Assembly (NCBI RefSeq): GCF_000384655.1
Contig: NZ_ARQI01000130.1
Location: 104,342 to 168,341, forward strand
Direction: 5' to 3'
Source: Brachyspira innocens ATCC 29796
GTDB taxonomy: Bacteria > Spirochaetota > Brachyspiria > Brachyspirales > Brachyspiraceae
DNA length: 64,000 nucleotides
Shown here: one piece after another, positions 63,638 through 64,000 of the stretch
How positions within the stretch are numbered: position 1 is the first letter of the stretch
How the letters are laid out: each line of letters begins with the position of its first letter
Position numbers and translations under genes: made by a program
Notes under the pieces: model-generated
Databases searched by the model: none
Seen by the model: only the letters and a program-made list of their open reading frames with translations
What the model was told of the DNA's origin: nothing

Positions 63638-64000
63638 CTATGCTACAATTTTATGTTGCAAAATATGTTGTATTTTTTTGTATTGCATATTATTATAAAA
63701 GCATATGTAATCACTACATATATTAGGTCTGGTCTGGTCTGGTCTGGTCTGGTCTGGTCTGGTCTGGTCTGGTCTGGTCTGGTCTGGTCTGGTCTTTACC
63801 GTAATTTTAAATCCAAATAATGTGGTAATTTTTTTATCTTGTAAATATTCTATTGAAAATATAAAATTACCTAGTATTGTAAAAATATTTATTTTATTAT
63901 TAATAGTTTTTATGGAATTATTCTCCAATGTAGATATTCTATTTTCTAATTTATATATTTTATTAGTTCTATCCATATGAATAAGTACAAATAAATTACT
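63638..64000 (-). CDS. 3' end of a WavE-like or related glycan gene with a repeat-encoded RPDQT tail (runs off window)
   Basis: The frame is open through the right edge. The ATG at 63976 lacks a ribosome site, so this is probably the C-terminal part of a larger gene. The segment IFTILGNFIFSIEYLQDKKITTLFGFKITVK matches the tail of the 59539 gene in protein and DNA. Instead of stopping after it, the frame enters 14 copies of a 5-bp repeat that encode RPDQT repeats, then 28 unrelated residues, ending at 63638. The other two frames after the repeat also stop soon, one immediately at TAA. Changes in repeat number therefore swap the protein's tail rather than switch a downstream domain. Confidence 0.72.
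   Translation of the reverse strand, partial: SNLFVLIHMDRTNKIYKLENRISTLENNSIKTINNKINIFTILGNFIFSIEYLQDKKITTLFGFKITVKTRPDQTRPDQTRPDQTRPDQTRPNICSDYICFYNNMQYKKIQHILQHKIVA
63726..63795. repeat. Fourteen tandem GGTCT units
   Basis: A perfect 70-bp run of the pentanucleotide GGTCT (AGACC on the coding strand) lies inside coding sequence. The unit length is not a multiple of three and the run is uninterrupted, as in hypermutable contingency loci. Confidence 0.97.

Noticed and set aside
63726..63795. GGTCT run considered as a CRISPR-like array
   Set aside because: There are no spacers. It is a simple tandem repeat with 5-nt units.
63569..63820. Plus-strand frame with SGLVW repeats
   Set aside because: It is only the other strand of the GGTCT repeat and overlaps two minus-strand genes. 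There is no ribosome site.
1..64000. rRNA, tRNA, transposase or phage genes
   Set aside because: None was recognised in a reading of both strands. A tRNA search program was not available, so a divergent tRNA cannot be fully excluded.

Overview
The window is AT-rich spirochaete chromosome, most likely a Brachyspira species. Three things point there: the very low G+C, the many lipoproteins with spirochaete-style lipoboxes, and a giant spirochaete-type coiled-coil protein (the family NCBI calls SpiroCoCo). No rRNA, tRNA, CRISPR array or complete insertion sequence was recognised.

Left part (1-11.4 kb). The 3' end of thymidylate synthase (thyA) is followed by a complete type II restriction-modification pair (a SPPY-motif methyltransferase and a TdeIII-like endonuclease) and then dihydrofolate reductase (folA). 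The R-M pair therefore sits inside what looks like a thyA-folA operon. Next come a frameshifted TPR gene, a methyl-accepting chemotaxis receptor, yaaR-tsaB, yggS, an orphan type I specificity gene (hsdS) with the scar of a second hsdS 3' end behind it, a small lipoprotein, and an overlooked 34-residue membrane peptide.

Centre (11.8-35.1 kb). One gene of about 23.3 kb encodes a 7,756-residue protein. It has one N-terminal membrane anchor, at least nine divergent coiled-coil repeats of about 600-780 residues, and a short HTH-like C-terminus. A good sigma-70-like promoter precedes it, and a perfect 10-bp inverted repeat overlaps the -10 element. The same 10-mer recurs upstream of the chemotaxis receptor and of yaaR-tsaB.

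Middle right (35.4-51.1 kb). A minus-strand group (HPr, GntP-type permease, dUTPase, two paralogous lipoproteins) is followed by a PadR regulator. Then comes a three-gene cassette I do not recognise: a membrane-anchored P-loop NTPase-like protein with degenerate motifs, a tail-anchored small protein, and a 269-residue protein of unknown fold. This is the best candidate here for an undescribed system. A double-length UvrA (1,942 residues, four ABC ATPase units) and two further lipoproteins follow.

Right end (51-64 kb). This is a surface-glycan locus. It holds a fused two-domain glycosyltransferase, four WavE-like glycosyltransferase genes (one double-domain, one cut by the window edge), a methyltransferase, a sugar nucleotidyltransferase, a flippase-like/kinase fusion, a HAD phosphatase, an O-acyltransferase, and a decayed second nucleotidyltransferase. 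Two tandem repeats with unit lengths not divisible by three lie inside coding sequence. Three 8-bp units put the acyltransferase out of frame, and fourteen GGTCT units sit at the 3' end of a WavE-like gene. A short DNA/protein cassette (peptide ITLFGFKITIK) recurs at the ends of several glycan genes. Together these suggest a phase-variable, recombining lipooligosaccharide locus.
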